DNA of 34,485 nucleotides from Prevotella sp. (lineage in GTDB: Bacteria; Bacteroidota; Bacteroidia; Bacteroidales; Bacteroidaceae). Made by a program: the position numbers and the translations under genes. The notes beneath the pieces are model-generated. The model made no database searches. It saw only the letters and a program-made list of their open reading frames with translations, and was not told the DNA's origin. Position 1 is the first letter of the stretch, and the number at the start of each line of letters is the position of its first letter. Below, one piece after another: positions 1 to 7,445 of the stretch. The DNA lies in the NCBI GenBank assembly GCA_024697405.1, contig JAILFU010000142.1, forward strand, positions 1-34,485. Reading direction: 5' to 3'.

Positions 1-667
1 TAAAATCTCCAACGAAAGCGGCAGGCATTCATGGGAGCCAACAGAAGGAATTATTACCTTCCCTGAAGGAAAGACTTGGCAGGAATATGTCAGCATGGGT
101 GTGATAGAAATCACCTGCGGCGAGGCTCCGTTTTTGGCAAGCCGCTATGATACTGTGACAGGAGAGCCAATAACGGACTTAAGAAAACGCATTGGTTGGA
201 TTGACAGAAAACTTCGTATTGTCAACGAGAATACTACCACCCGTGAGGATTGGCTATATTGGGCAAAGATGGCCTTCAAAGGTACGCTTGGATATGAGTG
301 GCAAGGGGATAATCTATTGTTGGCACGAGAGAACCTTCTGATGTCATTCTTTGATTACTATGAGGACAGATTTGGCGAGGAACCCTCCATTGACGATGTT
401 AAAGAGATTGCAGAGATTATTTCTTGGAACATTTTCCAGATGGACGGTTTGAAGTTCGTCATCCCTCGCAGTTGTCATCCAAAAGTCTTGGAAACAAGAG
501 ATATTATTTCTGGTGAAGTAATACGCCAGGAAATAGAATGTGAAGGTTGTAAGAAAGGTTTAATCCATAAGCATAATGGAATCTATGTGAAAACCATGGA
601 TTGGGAAACTGGAAAAACCATCAGATTTGACCAGATTAATGGACTTGCAAAAAAAGAGAAGCTATGA
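1..667 (+). CDS. Restriction-modification subunit (M-type), 3' part only
   Basis: The reading frame is open from base 2 to the TGA at 665-667, so the gene begins upstream of the window and about 221 residues are visible; the ATG at 95 is internal. The visible part is charged and soluble, with the stretches EITCGEAPFLASRYD, QGDNLLLARENLL and IISWNIFQMDGLK, followed by a C-E-G-C pair near the C terminus. From memory these resemble the C-terminal part of short Bacteroidetes proteins annotated as 'restriction endonuclease subunit M'. In that family the upstream part carries methylase motif I; this cannot be seen here. The stop overlaps the next start (ATGA), so the two are probably translationally coupled and work together. 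The assignment rests on recognition and context, not on a visible catalytic motif. Confidence 0.65.
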   Translation, partial: KISNESGRHSWEPTEGIITFPEGKTWQEYVSMGVIEITCGEAPFLASRYDTVTGEPITDLRKRIGWIDRKLRIVNENTTTREDWLYWAKMAFKGTLGYEWQGDNLLLARENLLMSFFDYYEDRFGEEPSIDDVKEIAEIISWNIFQMDGLKFVIPRSCHPKVLETRDIISGEVIRQEIECEGCKKGLIHKHNGIYVKTMDWETGKTIRFDQINGLAKKEKL

Positions 668-3600
668 TGAATACTGAGATAGTTGACAAAATAATTGCAG
701 GTCGTGTCGAGCCGCATATCTACGCGTTTGAGACGAATACCGTACCCAATTATTTGAAGATTGGTGATACCTATCGTCCTGTAGAGGATCGTCTAAAAGA
801 ATGGCGTCATCACTATGAAGATTTGGTTAAACTCTATGAACATGTAGCGAGAGTTGATGAAAAGTATTTCAGAGACTTCGAGGTGCATAAGTTCGTGATG
901 GAAGAGAAGAAGCGTAACCGCATTACTCGCGAGGCATTTCCTAACTTACCATATTTCTCCAACGAGTTTTTTGAAGAGGCTGTACCTTCTGACATAGAAG
1001 AGGCCATAGCAGACATCACGGATAGTGCCAAGAAGAACGACGGACGATACAAGTTCTATTCCATGCAAGATGGCCGAATGCCTGAGGAATTCCATTACAC
1101 CCGTGATGAAGAACCACTGACTCCACGTCCTAATCAAGCTGATGCAATAGAACGCTTTGAAAATGCTATTAAGAAAAAGCGTACTCATCTATTGATGTAT
1201 GCAGTCATGCGTTTTGGTAAGAGTTTTACGGCAATGTGTTGTGCTCAGAAGATGGATGCCGACTTGGTGCTGGTCGTTTCTGCAAAAGCTGATGTAAAAG
1301 GCGAATGGAAGAAAACGGTTGAGAAATTCAAGAACTTTGAAGAATACCTCTATGTTTCCAGCGAAGACTTGAAAGCTAATCACAAGTTGCTATCAGAAGC
1401 AAAGAAGAAAAAGCAGAAAATAGTTGTCTGTCTTACCCTTCAAGACCTGAGTAGTCCTGAGATAAAGGAACGTCACAAACAGTTATTCAAGCAATCTGTT
1501 GACTTACTGATTGTTGACGAAACCCATTTCGGTGCTCGCGCAGAACACTATGGTTCCGTCCTGACAAAGGCATCCAGCGACAAGGTGTTGGCGCAAGAAA
1601 AGAAGCATAATGACGAAAGCGTAGATGAACTGTTGGAACAGACGCGAGAATTGAAGAGTAAAGTCCAGTTGCACTTGTCTGGAACTCCTTACCGAATATT
1701 GATGGGTAATGAGTTTACCGATGAGGATATTATCAGCTATTGCCAGTTTACAGACATCATAGAAGCAAGTAAGAAGTGGGATGAACAAAACCTTGACACA
1801 AAGGAAGAATGGGAGAACCCCTACTTTGGTTTCCCACAGATGGTCAGATTTGCCTTCAATCTTAATGTATCTGCCATCAAGAAATTGGAGGAATTAAATC
1901 AAGCAGGCATTTCTACAGCTTTCCGCGAATTGTTTAGTCCTCTGTCTATAACAAAGGATAACGATGGCAAACACCTTGTTTTCAGACATGAGCCAGAAGT
2001 TCTTGACTTCTTACAAGTCATTGATGGTTCAAAGGAAGACAGTAATGTGATGGGATTTCTCGATAACGAGCGCATCAAGCAGGGTGATTTGTGTCACCAT
2101 GTTGTGATGGTGTTGCCTTATCGTGCTTCATGTGACGCAATGGAGACCCTTATCAAGAAGCATAAAGATATATTCAAGAACCTCTCCCAATATAAAATAT
2201 TGAACATCACAGGTGTAGAAGACGGACGATTATTTAGCAACCTTGCTACTGTAAAGAAAAAGATTGAGGACTGCGAAGCCAATGGTGTAAAGACGCTGAC
2301 GCTGACAGTCAATCGTATGCTGACAGGTTCTACAGTACCGCAATGGGATACAATGCTCTATTTGAAAGAGACAGAATCACCACAGGAATACGACCAGGCC
2401 ATCTTCCGTTTGCAAAATCCGTATGTGGTGACTTATACGGATGATGAAGGTCATATCGCCAAGCGCAACATGAAGCCGCAAACGCTTTTGGTGGATTTCG
2501 ACCCTAACCGAATGTTCTTCCTTCAGGAACTCCGTGCTCACATCTATGACATCAATACGGATGCCAATGGAAACCGGCATTTGTTGGAGCGCATAGAGAA
2601 GGAACTAAAAGTGTCGCCAGCAATTTGGCTGAACAAAGACAAACTGCAAGAAGTCACACCAAACGACATCCTAAACTTCATTCGTAAGTACTCCAGCGAA
2701 AGGAGCATATTGGACGAGGCAAAGGATGTGCCTGTTGATCTCTCTCTTCTTGATATTGATGAACTGCGAGATGAAATCATGCGTCAGCAGCCAATGGGTA
2801 CACGGGGCGGTTTGAAATTAAAGCCAACGAAAGAAGATGGAGAGGATGATATTGAGTTAGACGATGTTGATGCTTATCCAACAGAAGACGAAGAAACCAC
2901 CAATCCAACATCAGATAAGGAGAAGAAAGAGGATGATTCTTTAGGCAAACGAATTCTCACGCTCTATTCACGCTATCTTTTCTTTGCATTCCTCACAAAA
3001 GATCAGGTTTTAGCTCTTCAGGACATCATGGATGTGATTGACAAGGGTGATGACAATGTGAGGATAGCCAAGCATCTGGGCATCAGCAAGAAGATGGCAG
3101 GACTTCTGTATAAGCATTTGAATCCTAATTCTCTTCACGAACTAGATTATAAGATTCAGAATGTCAACGACCTTGCCAATGACGAGAGCAAACAACCTAT
3201 TGAACGTGTTGAAAATGCTATGCGACAGTTTGGTCGTTGGTCAGAGTCAGAGGTGGTGACACCTGTTGATAAGGTGGCTTTGAGAATGTTGCGCCAAATA
3301 CCCCATGATAGAATTTCTGCAGATGCGAAGTTCTTGGATATTGCATCGAAGGAGGGTGAATTTGCTTACGCCATCCTGCTGGAGTTTGGCGACAACTACA
3401 AAGACAAAATTTACTCCATTCCAACATCATCCATCGCTTATGAATTTACACGCAAAGTGTACGAGGCTTTGGATATGCCGGTAGAAAATATAGCAAGTGA
3501 TTATAATTCATACGACCTCATAGGCGAGCAAGCCGATGAGATTATAAACAATATAAAAGAAATGGGAATAATAGTAGCAGTGGGTAATCCCCCGTATCAA

Positions 3601-4602
3601 GACGAAGGTGGTTCTGGTGGCACAAACGATGCACCAATCTTCCAAGACTTCAGTAAAGTAGCAAAATCTTTGTCGAATTTGTTCTCAACACTCATTATAC
3701 CATCCAAATGGTTTACTGGTGGTAGGTCTAATTTGCTTGACCCGTTCCGCAAGGAAATGCTGACTTGTGGTACCGTGTCTCAACTGACAGCTTTCCATGA
3801 TGCCAGTGAGCTGTTCCCTAAGGATGTGGAAATCAAAGGTGGTGTATGTTACTATCTAAATGATGTTGAGCATCAAGGGGATTGTGACTATTCGCTAGTT
3901 AAGGGTGGAAAAGTAGAGACAGAACAATTGAATTTAAAAGATTTAGATGTCATCATCCGTGAGCCTAAGCTGGCAAAACTGGTTGACAAGGTGATGCGTA
4001 AGGCGCGCGAGGAGAATCTTGGCGTGGTAGAATCAATCATTTCTTCTGATACTCCGTTTGGCATACCCACCAATCCCAAGACCAGCAAGAAGCATCCGTT
4101 TGACGTGAGTGATACGCAGACAGATGAATTCAATGTCAAGTTGTTCTATTGGGATCATAACGTCAGAAAGACGGGTTACGTCCGCAAGATGGATATCCGC
4201 AAGAACAGTCAAGATGTTGATGCAATCAAAGTTTTCATCCCTAAGGCAGGTGGCTCTGGCAACGACAAAATTGTTTTGGGAGACCCAATCTTGGCAAGTG
4301 CTTCCTCTGTATGCTCTCAGACATATCTTTATGCGAAGTTCGACTCAGAGGACGAAGCAAAGAACTTTATCAGCTATCTGAAGACCCGCTTCTTCCGTCT
4401 CTTGGTTTCCTCAATGAAGATTACACAAGACGCTATGGCTCAGGTTTACCATTTCGTTCCTATGCAGGACTTTACCCATTCTTGGACGGATGCTGACTTG
4501 TTCGAGAAATATGATCTATCTCCAGATGAGGTGAAGTACGTGGAGTCGATGATAAAACCGATGATTTCAGATTCGGCAGAAGAATTGTCAATAGACTTTT
4601 AA
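664..4602 (+). CDS. GIY-YIG / SF2 helicase / Eco57I-type adenine methylase fusion (R-M enzyme)
   Basis: This 1312-residue protein appears to combine three activities of a restriction-modification enzyme. Residues ~15-100 resemble a T5orf172-type GIY-YIG nuclease (HIYAFETN, YLKIGDTYRPVEDRLKEW, then a later D..VH). Residues ~150-620 are a superfamily II helicase/translocase with Walker A AVMRFGKSF at ~180-188, a DETH box at 285-288 and a motif VI-like QAIFRLQNP near 580. An acidic low-complexity linker lies at ~722-760. Residues ~860-1310 are an N6-adenine methylase of Eco57I type: motif IV NPPY is at 975-978, while the motif I position reads FLDIASKEGEF (890-900) instead of a canonical DPxCGSG. 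The C terminus is probably target recognition. It starts at ATG 664 inside the upstream stop; ATG 667 is also possible. Base composition is AT-richer than the gdhA region, which fits a mobile defence locus. The domain reading is fairly firm; which strand or site is cut is unknown. Confidence 0.85.
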   Translation: MMNTEIVDKIIAGRVEPHIYAFETNTVPNYLKIGDTYRPVEDRLKEWRHHYEDLVKLYEHVARVDEKYFRDFEVHKFVMEEKKRNRITREAFPNLPYFSNEFFEEAVPSDIEEAIADITDSAKKNDGRYKFYSMQDGRMPEEFHYTRDEEPLTPRPNQADAIERFENAIKKKRTHLLMYAVMRFGKSFTAMCCAQKMDADLVLVVSAKADVKGEWKKTVEKFKNFEEYLYVSSEDLKANHKLLSEAKKKKQKIVVCLTLQDLSSPEIKERHKQLFKQSVDLLIVDETHFGARAEHYGSVLTKASSDKVLAQEKKHNDESVDELLEQTRELKSKVQLHLSGTPYRILMGNEFTDEDIISYCQFTDIIEASKKWDEQNLDTKEEWENPYFGFPQMVRFAFNLNVSAIKKLEELNQAGISTAFRELFSPLSITKDNDGKHLVFRHEPEVLDFLQVIDGSKEDSNVMGFLDNERIKQGDLCHHVVMVLPYRASCDAMETLIKKHKDIFKNLSQYKILNITGVEDGRLFSNLATVKKKIEDCEANGVKTLTLTVNRMLTGSTVPQWDTMLYLKETESPQEYDQAIFRLQNPYVVTYTDDEGHIAKRNMKPQTLLVDFDPNRMFFLQELRAHIYDINTDANGNRHLLERIEKELKVSPAIWLNKDKLQEVTPNDILNFIRKYSSERSILDEAKDVPVDLSLLDIDELRDEIMRQQPMGTRGGLKLKPTKEDGEDDIELDDVDAYPTEDEETTNPTSDKEKKEDDSLGKRILTLYSRYLFFAFLTKDQVLALQDIMDVIDKGDDNVRIAKHLGISKKMAGLLYKHLNPNSLHELDYKIQNVNDLANDESKQPIERVENAMRQFGRWSESEVVTPVDKVALRMLRQIPHDRISADAKFLDIASKEGEFAYAILLEFGDNYKDKIYSIPTSSIAYEFTRKVYEALDMPVENIASDYNSYDLIGEQADEIINNIKEMGIIVAVGNPPYQDEGGSGGTNDAPIFQDFSKVAKSLSNLFSTLIIPSKWFTGGRSNLLDPFRKEMLTCGTVSQLTAFHDASELFPKDVEIKGGVCYYLNDVEHQGDCDYSLVKGGKVETEQLNLKDLDVIIREPKLAKLVDKVMRKAREENLGVVESIISSDTPFGIPTNPKTSKKHPFDVSDTQTDEFNVKLFYWDHNVRKTGYVRKMDIRKNSQDVDAIKVFIPKAGGSGNDKIVLGDPILASASSVCSQTYLYAKFDSEDEAKNFISYLKTRFFRLLVSSMKITQDAMAQVYHFVPMQDFTHSWTDADLFEKYDLSPDEVKYVESMIKPMISDSAEELSIDF

Positions 4603-4616
4603 TATATTTTTTTATA

Positions 4617-4928
4617 ATGCCAGACTTCAAGAATTACAGTTACTCAGATACTCTTATAATGTTGGATAGTTGGTATGGCCACGATACTGAAAATGTCAAT
4701 TATGCCCAAGTGTTGTTAAGTATGAATGGGTGTAATTCAATCAATGACTGTACTAAGGTTTACAATCGAGTTTATGAGAAATATCAGAAGTACATGAATT
4801 CAACCAGCCAGAGTGGACACAAATCTTTTGATGAAGGCTTCAATTGCTGTCTTAATGATAATAGACTTATTATGTGCCTACGTCTTAACCTTTCCTTCAT
4901 CTCGCAGTTCATCAAGAATCTTTCTTAA
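4617..4928 (+). CDS. Small hypothetical protein, 103 aa
   Basis: The ORF starts 14 bases after the R-M fusion gene with an ATG following a run of T. The first ~80 residues look protein-like (MPDFKNYSYSDTLIML, NDCTKVYNRVYEKYQKYM) with no signal peptide or membrane segment and no family I recognise. The last ~24 residues (NRLIMCLRLN onwards) look like antisense of a helix-turn-helix-like reading on the minus strand, so the true 3' end may have been replaced when flanking DNA was rearranged. Position suggests an accessory of the R-M operon, but nothing proves expression. Confidence 0.4.
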   Translation: MPDFKNYSYSDTLIMLDSWYGHDTENVNYAQVLLSMNGCNSINDCTKVYNRVYEKYQKYMNSTSQSGHKSFDEGFNCCLNDNRLIMCLRLNLSFISQFIKNLS

Positions 4929-4955
4929 TTGTTTTTCTGAAAGTGTGGTCACACG
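4878..4955 (-). pseudogene. Possible C-terminal remnant of a helix-turn-helix protein
   Basis: Read on the minus strand, bases running down to a TAG at 4878-4880 give TTLSEKQLRKILDELRDEG and then KVKT-stop, an amphipathic two-helix pattern typical of winged-helix or HTH C termini. The reading enters the CG-rich left arm of element A at ~4951 and has no upstream coding sequence beyond it. It may be a gene tail cut off by the element. It overlaps the plus-strand 103-aa ORF, so at most one of the two is likely real at this position. Confidence 0.25.
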
Positions 4956-5386
4956 CGCGCGTGCGCGCATTACGCGCAAAAAAAGGCGCTACATGAGCTA
5001 CTTTGGCGGCTAACTTTCTGACTTTCATTATAATGTCTGTAGCTACAACCCGCTTTTTGGAGCTACAGATGTAGCTACAGGCAAACAGAATTGGTATGTT
5101 TCCAAACGGCGGCAGTATTTTTCAAAACGGCGGCAGTATTTTTTCAAACGGCGGCAGTTTTTTTCAAAATAGCGGCAGTATTTTTTCAAACGGCGGCAGT
5201 ATTTTTCCAAACGGTGGCAGTATTTTTCCGAGCGGCGGCAGTATTTGCCAGAAGCGCCCCTGTAGCTACAATGGTAGCGCCTAATGGAGCCCTATAGCTA
5301 CAAACAACCATCTGTAAATCAATTTGTTCGGCATCAAAGTAGCTCGAGTAGCGCCTTTTTTCGCGCATTATTACGCGCGCGCGCGT
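4951..5386. repeat. Inverted-repeat element A (~436 bp) with central 21-bp array
   Basis: The left arm (4951-5009) and right arm (5332-5386) are imperfect inverted copies. Both run, outside to inside, from an alternating CG run (ACGCGCGCGCG) through an A-rich stretch to AAAAAGGCGCTAC, a four-base spacer, and GCTACTTT. Inside lie repeated GTAGCTAC palindromes (5038, 5060-5080, 5261-5268, and a variant at ~5293) and then the 21-bp array. No transposase or convincing ORF is present. The element sits between the AT-richer R-M region and gdhA. Element B at 26142-26635 is its relative in the opposite orientation. It could be a MITE-like element, a structured RNA or a protein-binding locus; the sequence alone does not decide. 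Confidence 0.85.
5107..5253. repeat. Seven 21-bp tandem units (CGGCGGCAGTATTTTTC + 4 bp)
   Basis: Seven consecutive units start at 5107, 5128, 5149, 5170, 5191, 5212 and 5233, each exactly 21 bp, with core CGGCGGCAG followed by a T-rich/A-rich half. Unit 4 starts TAGCGGCAG and unit 6 CGGTGGCAG; the last two decay at the 3' side. The period equals about two turns of B-DNA, placing every GC core on the same helix face. It also equals seven codons, so two plus-strand frames give spurious repeat peptides (NGGSIF and TAAVFF types). Confidence 0.95.
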
Positions 5387-5485
5387 GAAAGCCATTTCTG
5401 CTGCATCGCTGAATAGCTGGGCTGGGCTAAAAGGGCTGTCAGCGGGGTGAGAATGAATAAAAAGAAAATATTTTTTCATTTTTCC

Positions 5486-5516
5486 TTGGCAGTTCGCAGA
5501 AAAATACCTATCTTTG
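5486..5516 (+). promoter_or_regulatory. Bacteroidetes promoter for gdhA
   Basis: A -33 element TTGG (5486-5489) is followed after 19 bp by a -7 element TATCTTTG (5509-5516), matching the Bacteroidetes TTTG/TAnnTTTG pattern. Transcription would start near 5522 and give a leader of about 40 bases before the ATG at 5561. The promoter lies about 100 bp downstream of element A. Confidence 0.8.
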
Positions 5517-5560
5517 CGGTGTGCTAGACATACTAGTGATTAACTTTAAAACCGAGAACT

Positions 5561-6901
5561 ATGGAAGTTGAGAAAATTATGCAAAACCTGGAGCGCAAAC
5601 ATCCGGGTGAGTTGGAGTTCCTGCAGGCCGTACGCGAGGTGCTGGAAAGCATCAAGGACGTGTACAACCAGCATCCTGAGTTTGAGAAGGCAAAAATAGT
5701 GGAGCGCATCGTTGAGCCTGAGCGCATCACCACGTTCCGTGTGCCCTGGGTGGACGACAAGGGCGAGGTGCAGGTGAACATTGGCTACCGCGTGCAGTTC
5801 AACAGCGCCATCGGCCCCTACAAGGGTGGCCTGCGCTTCCACCCGTCGGTGAACCTGAGCATCCTGAAGTTCCTGGGCTTTGAGCAGACGTTCAAGAACG
5901 CGCTGACGACGCTGCCCATGGGCGGCGGCAAGGGCGGCTCGGACTTCAGCATCCGGGGCAAGAGCGACAACGAGGTGATGAAGTTCTGCCAGGCTTTCAT
6001 GTGCGAGCTCTACAAGGTGATAGGCCCCGACATGGACGTGCCGGCCGGCGACATCGGCGTAGGAGCGCGCGAGATAGGCTACCTCTTCGGCTACTACAAG
6101 AAGCTGACCTCGCAGTTCCACGGCGCCACGCTCACGGGCAAGGGCATGGAATGGGGCGGCTCGATTCTGCGCCCGGAGGCCACGGGCTTCGGCGCGCTCT
6201 ACTTCGTCCACCACATGATGGAGACCCACGGCCTCGACATCAAGGGCAAGACGGTGGCCCTCTCCGGCTTCGGCAACGTGGCCTGGGGTGCCGCCAAGAA
6301 GGCTACCGAGCTGGGTGCAAAGGTCATCACCATCAGCGGTCCCGACGGCTATATCTACGACCCTGCCGGACTGGACGCAGAGAAGATAGAATACATGCTG
6401 GAGCTGCGTGCCAGCGGCAACGACATCTGCCAGCCCTATGCAGAGGAGTTCCCCGGCAGCCAGTTCTTCAAGGACAAGAAGCCTTGGGAGCAGAAGGCCG
6501 ACATCTACCTGCCTTGCGCCACACAGAACGAGCTGAACGGCGACGATGCCGACAGAATTCTGGCACATAAACCGCTGTGCGTGGCCGAGGTGTCGAACAT
6601 GGGCTGCACGGCTGAGGCTGTGAACAAGTTCATCGCCGCAGGACAGCTGTTCGCTCCGGGCAAGGCCGTCAACGCCGGCGGCGTGGCCACCAGCGGACTG
6701 GAGATGACGCAGAACTCGACGCGCATGTCGTGGACGGCCGAGGAGGTGGACCAGCGCCTGCACCAGATCATGCAGGGCATCCACGAGCAGTGTGTGAAGT
6801 ATGGCAAGGAGCCGTCAGGCTACATCAACTACGTGAAGGGCGCCAACGTGGCAGGCTTCATGAAGGTGGCCAAGGCCATGCTGGCACAGGGAATAGTATA
6901 G
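5561..6901 (+). CDS. gdhA: NADP-type glutamate dehydrogenase
   Basis: This 446-residue cytoplasmic enzyme catalyses reductive amination of 2-oxoglutarate with ammonium to glutamate, the main low-affinity ammonium entry in Bacteroidales. The hexameric GDH family is clear: GPYKGGLRF at 85-93 (substrate binding), PMGGGKGGSDF at 119-129 with catalytic Lys124, PAGDIGVG at 161-168, and the dinucleotide-binding GFGNVA at 236-241. Length is normal for the ~445-450-residue bacterial NADP form, and the sequence runs to a normal C-terminal helix (MLAQGIV). Translation starts at ATG 5561, well placed behind the promoter at 5486-5516. It is monocistronic by context: its neighbours are element A upstream and a heptamer repeat downstream. 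Confidence 0.97.
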   Translation: MEVEKIMQNLERKHPGELEFLQAVREVLESIKDVYNQHPEFEKAKIVERIVEPERITTFRVPWVDDKGEVQVNIGYRVQFNSAIGPYKGGLRFHPSVNLSILKFLGFEQTFKNALTTLPMGGGKGGSDFSIRGKSDNEVMKFCQAFMCELYKVIGPDMDVPAGDIGVGAREIGYLFGYYKKLTSQFHGATLTGKGMEWGGSILRPEATGFGALYFVHHMMETHGLDIKGKTVALSGFGNVAWGAAKKATELGAKVITISGPDGYIYDPAGLDAEKIEYMLELRASGNDICQPYAEEFPGSQFFKDKKPWEQKADIYLPCATQNELNGDDADRILAHKPLCVAEVSNMGCTAEAVNKFIAAGQLFAPGKAVNAGGVATSGLEMTQNSTRMSWTAEEVDQRLHQIMQGIHEQCVKYGKEPSGYINYVKGANVAGFMKVAKAMLAQGIV

Positions 6902-6925
6902 CGGGCTCCGGGCGGGCTGCGCCCT

Positions 6926-6960
6926 AAATGATAAATGATAAATGATAAATGATAAATGAT
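6926..6960. repeat. Heptamer array (AAATGAT)x5
   Basis: Five perfect 7-bp units begin 24 bases after the gdhA stop codon. The inverse-complement family (TATCATT) reappears at 7084-7111 inside the next gene, and a close variant (AATGACA) at 15039-15066 inside susD. Confidence 0.95.
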
Positions 6961-6998
6961 AAACGCCAGATGATGGGTGACAAATGAGCTATTGAGCC

Positions 6999-7082
6999 AT
7001 GAGGAGAGCTATGAGTAGTAAGGGCATCATTCGTCTGGTCATGAGGAGAGCAATAGGTAGTAAGGCCATCATCCGCATGGTA
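6999..7082 (+). repeat. 42-bp tandem duplication upstream of and into the rlpA-like start
   Basis: Bases 6999-7040 and 7041-7082 are two diverged copies of one 42-bp unit, each starting ATGAGGAGAGC and containing GTAGTAAGG(G/C)CATCAT. Both are open in frame with the downstream gene ([14 protein letters not shown] and [14 protein letters not shown]), so the reading frame can be extended to 6999. The better signal-peptide start is the ATG at 7077 at the end of the second copy. Confidence 0.85.
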
Positions 7083-7445
7083 TTATCATTTATCATTTGT
7101 CATTTATCATTTAGTCTGGCCATAGGCCAGACGCAGAAGGGTCTCGCCTCCTATTATGCAAAGAGGGCTACAGGAAAGATGACCAGCAGCGGCGAGCGCC
7201 TGCACCACGACAGTCTGACGTGCGCCCACCGCACCCATAAGTTCGGCACGCGGCTGCGTGTCACTAACCCCTCCAACGACAGCGTCGTCGTGGTTCGTGT
7301 CAACGACCGCGGCCCCTTCGTCAGGGGCCGCATCATCGATCTCTCCTGGTGCGCTGCCCGCCAGCTGGGCATCATCCGGCAGGGCATCGCCAAGGTCATC
7401 GTCGAGGTGCTTACTGACTCTTTGCCTTCTGCCTCCGCACCTTGA
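7077..7445 (+). CDS. RlpA-like double-psi beta-barrel protein
   Basis: The predicted product of 122 residues has a signal peptide ([18 protein letters not shown]) and then one RlpA-type double-psi beta-barrel domain filling the rest. Family hallmarks are visible: [55 protein letters not shown] and a final AKVIVEVL strand. RlpA proteins are septal or envelope proteins, and some are lytic transglycosylases acting on denuded peptidoglycan. This one lacks the C-terminal SPOR domain of the E. coli protein. Start 7077 is preferred because it opens the signal peptide; 6999 would add two repeat copies. The hydrophobic core of the signal is written by a heptamer array. The 3' end overlaps the 3' end of the convergent YitT-family gene by 35 bp. 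Confidence 0.85.
   Translation: MVLSFIICHLSFSLAIGQTQKGLASYYAKRATGKMTSSGERLHHDSLTCAHRTHKFGTRLRVTNPSNDSVVVVRVNDRGPFVRGRIIDLSWCAARQLGIIRQGIAKVIVEVLTDSLPSASAP
7084..7111 (+). repeat. Heptamer array (TATCATT)x4 inside a signal peptide
   Basis: Four 7-bp units (the third TGTCATT) follow the start codon at 7077 almost immediately and encode most of the hydrophobic segment of the rlpA-like signal peptide. The same family lies in reverse complement in the intergenic space at 6926-6960. Confidence 0.9.

Noticed and set aside
5107..5253. CRISPR array
   Set aside because: Units are 21 bp and contiguous without variable spacers; no cas genes in the window.
5107..5253. Replication iterons
   Set aside because: Phased repeats resemble iterons, but there is no rep gene and a chromosomal context of gdhA, rplS and a PUL.
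4938..5391. TGAAAG on both sides of element A as a target-site duplication
   Set aside because: Six bases, not exactly adjacent to the arms on both sides, and no equivalent pair flanks element B.
5091..5479. ORFs of 62-97 codons through element A (both strands) with repeated NGGSIF, TAAVFF or NTAAV peptides
   Set aside because: A 21-bp period keeps frames open by chance; several frames on both strands are open together and no start or promoter fits. Treated as a DNA repeat.
5546..6784. 412-codon minus-strand ORF opposite gdhA, and similar long ORFs opposite the SusC, SusD, GH92 and ABC genes
   Set aside because: GC-rich codon-third-position shadows of clear genes; compositions are unlike real proteins (Ala/Val/His-rich) and there are no promoters.
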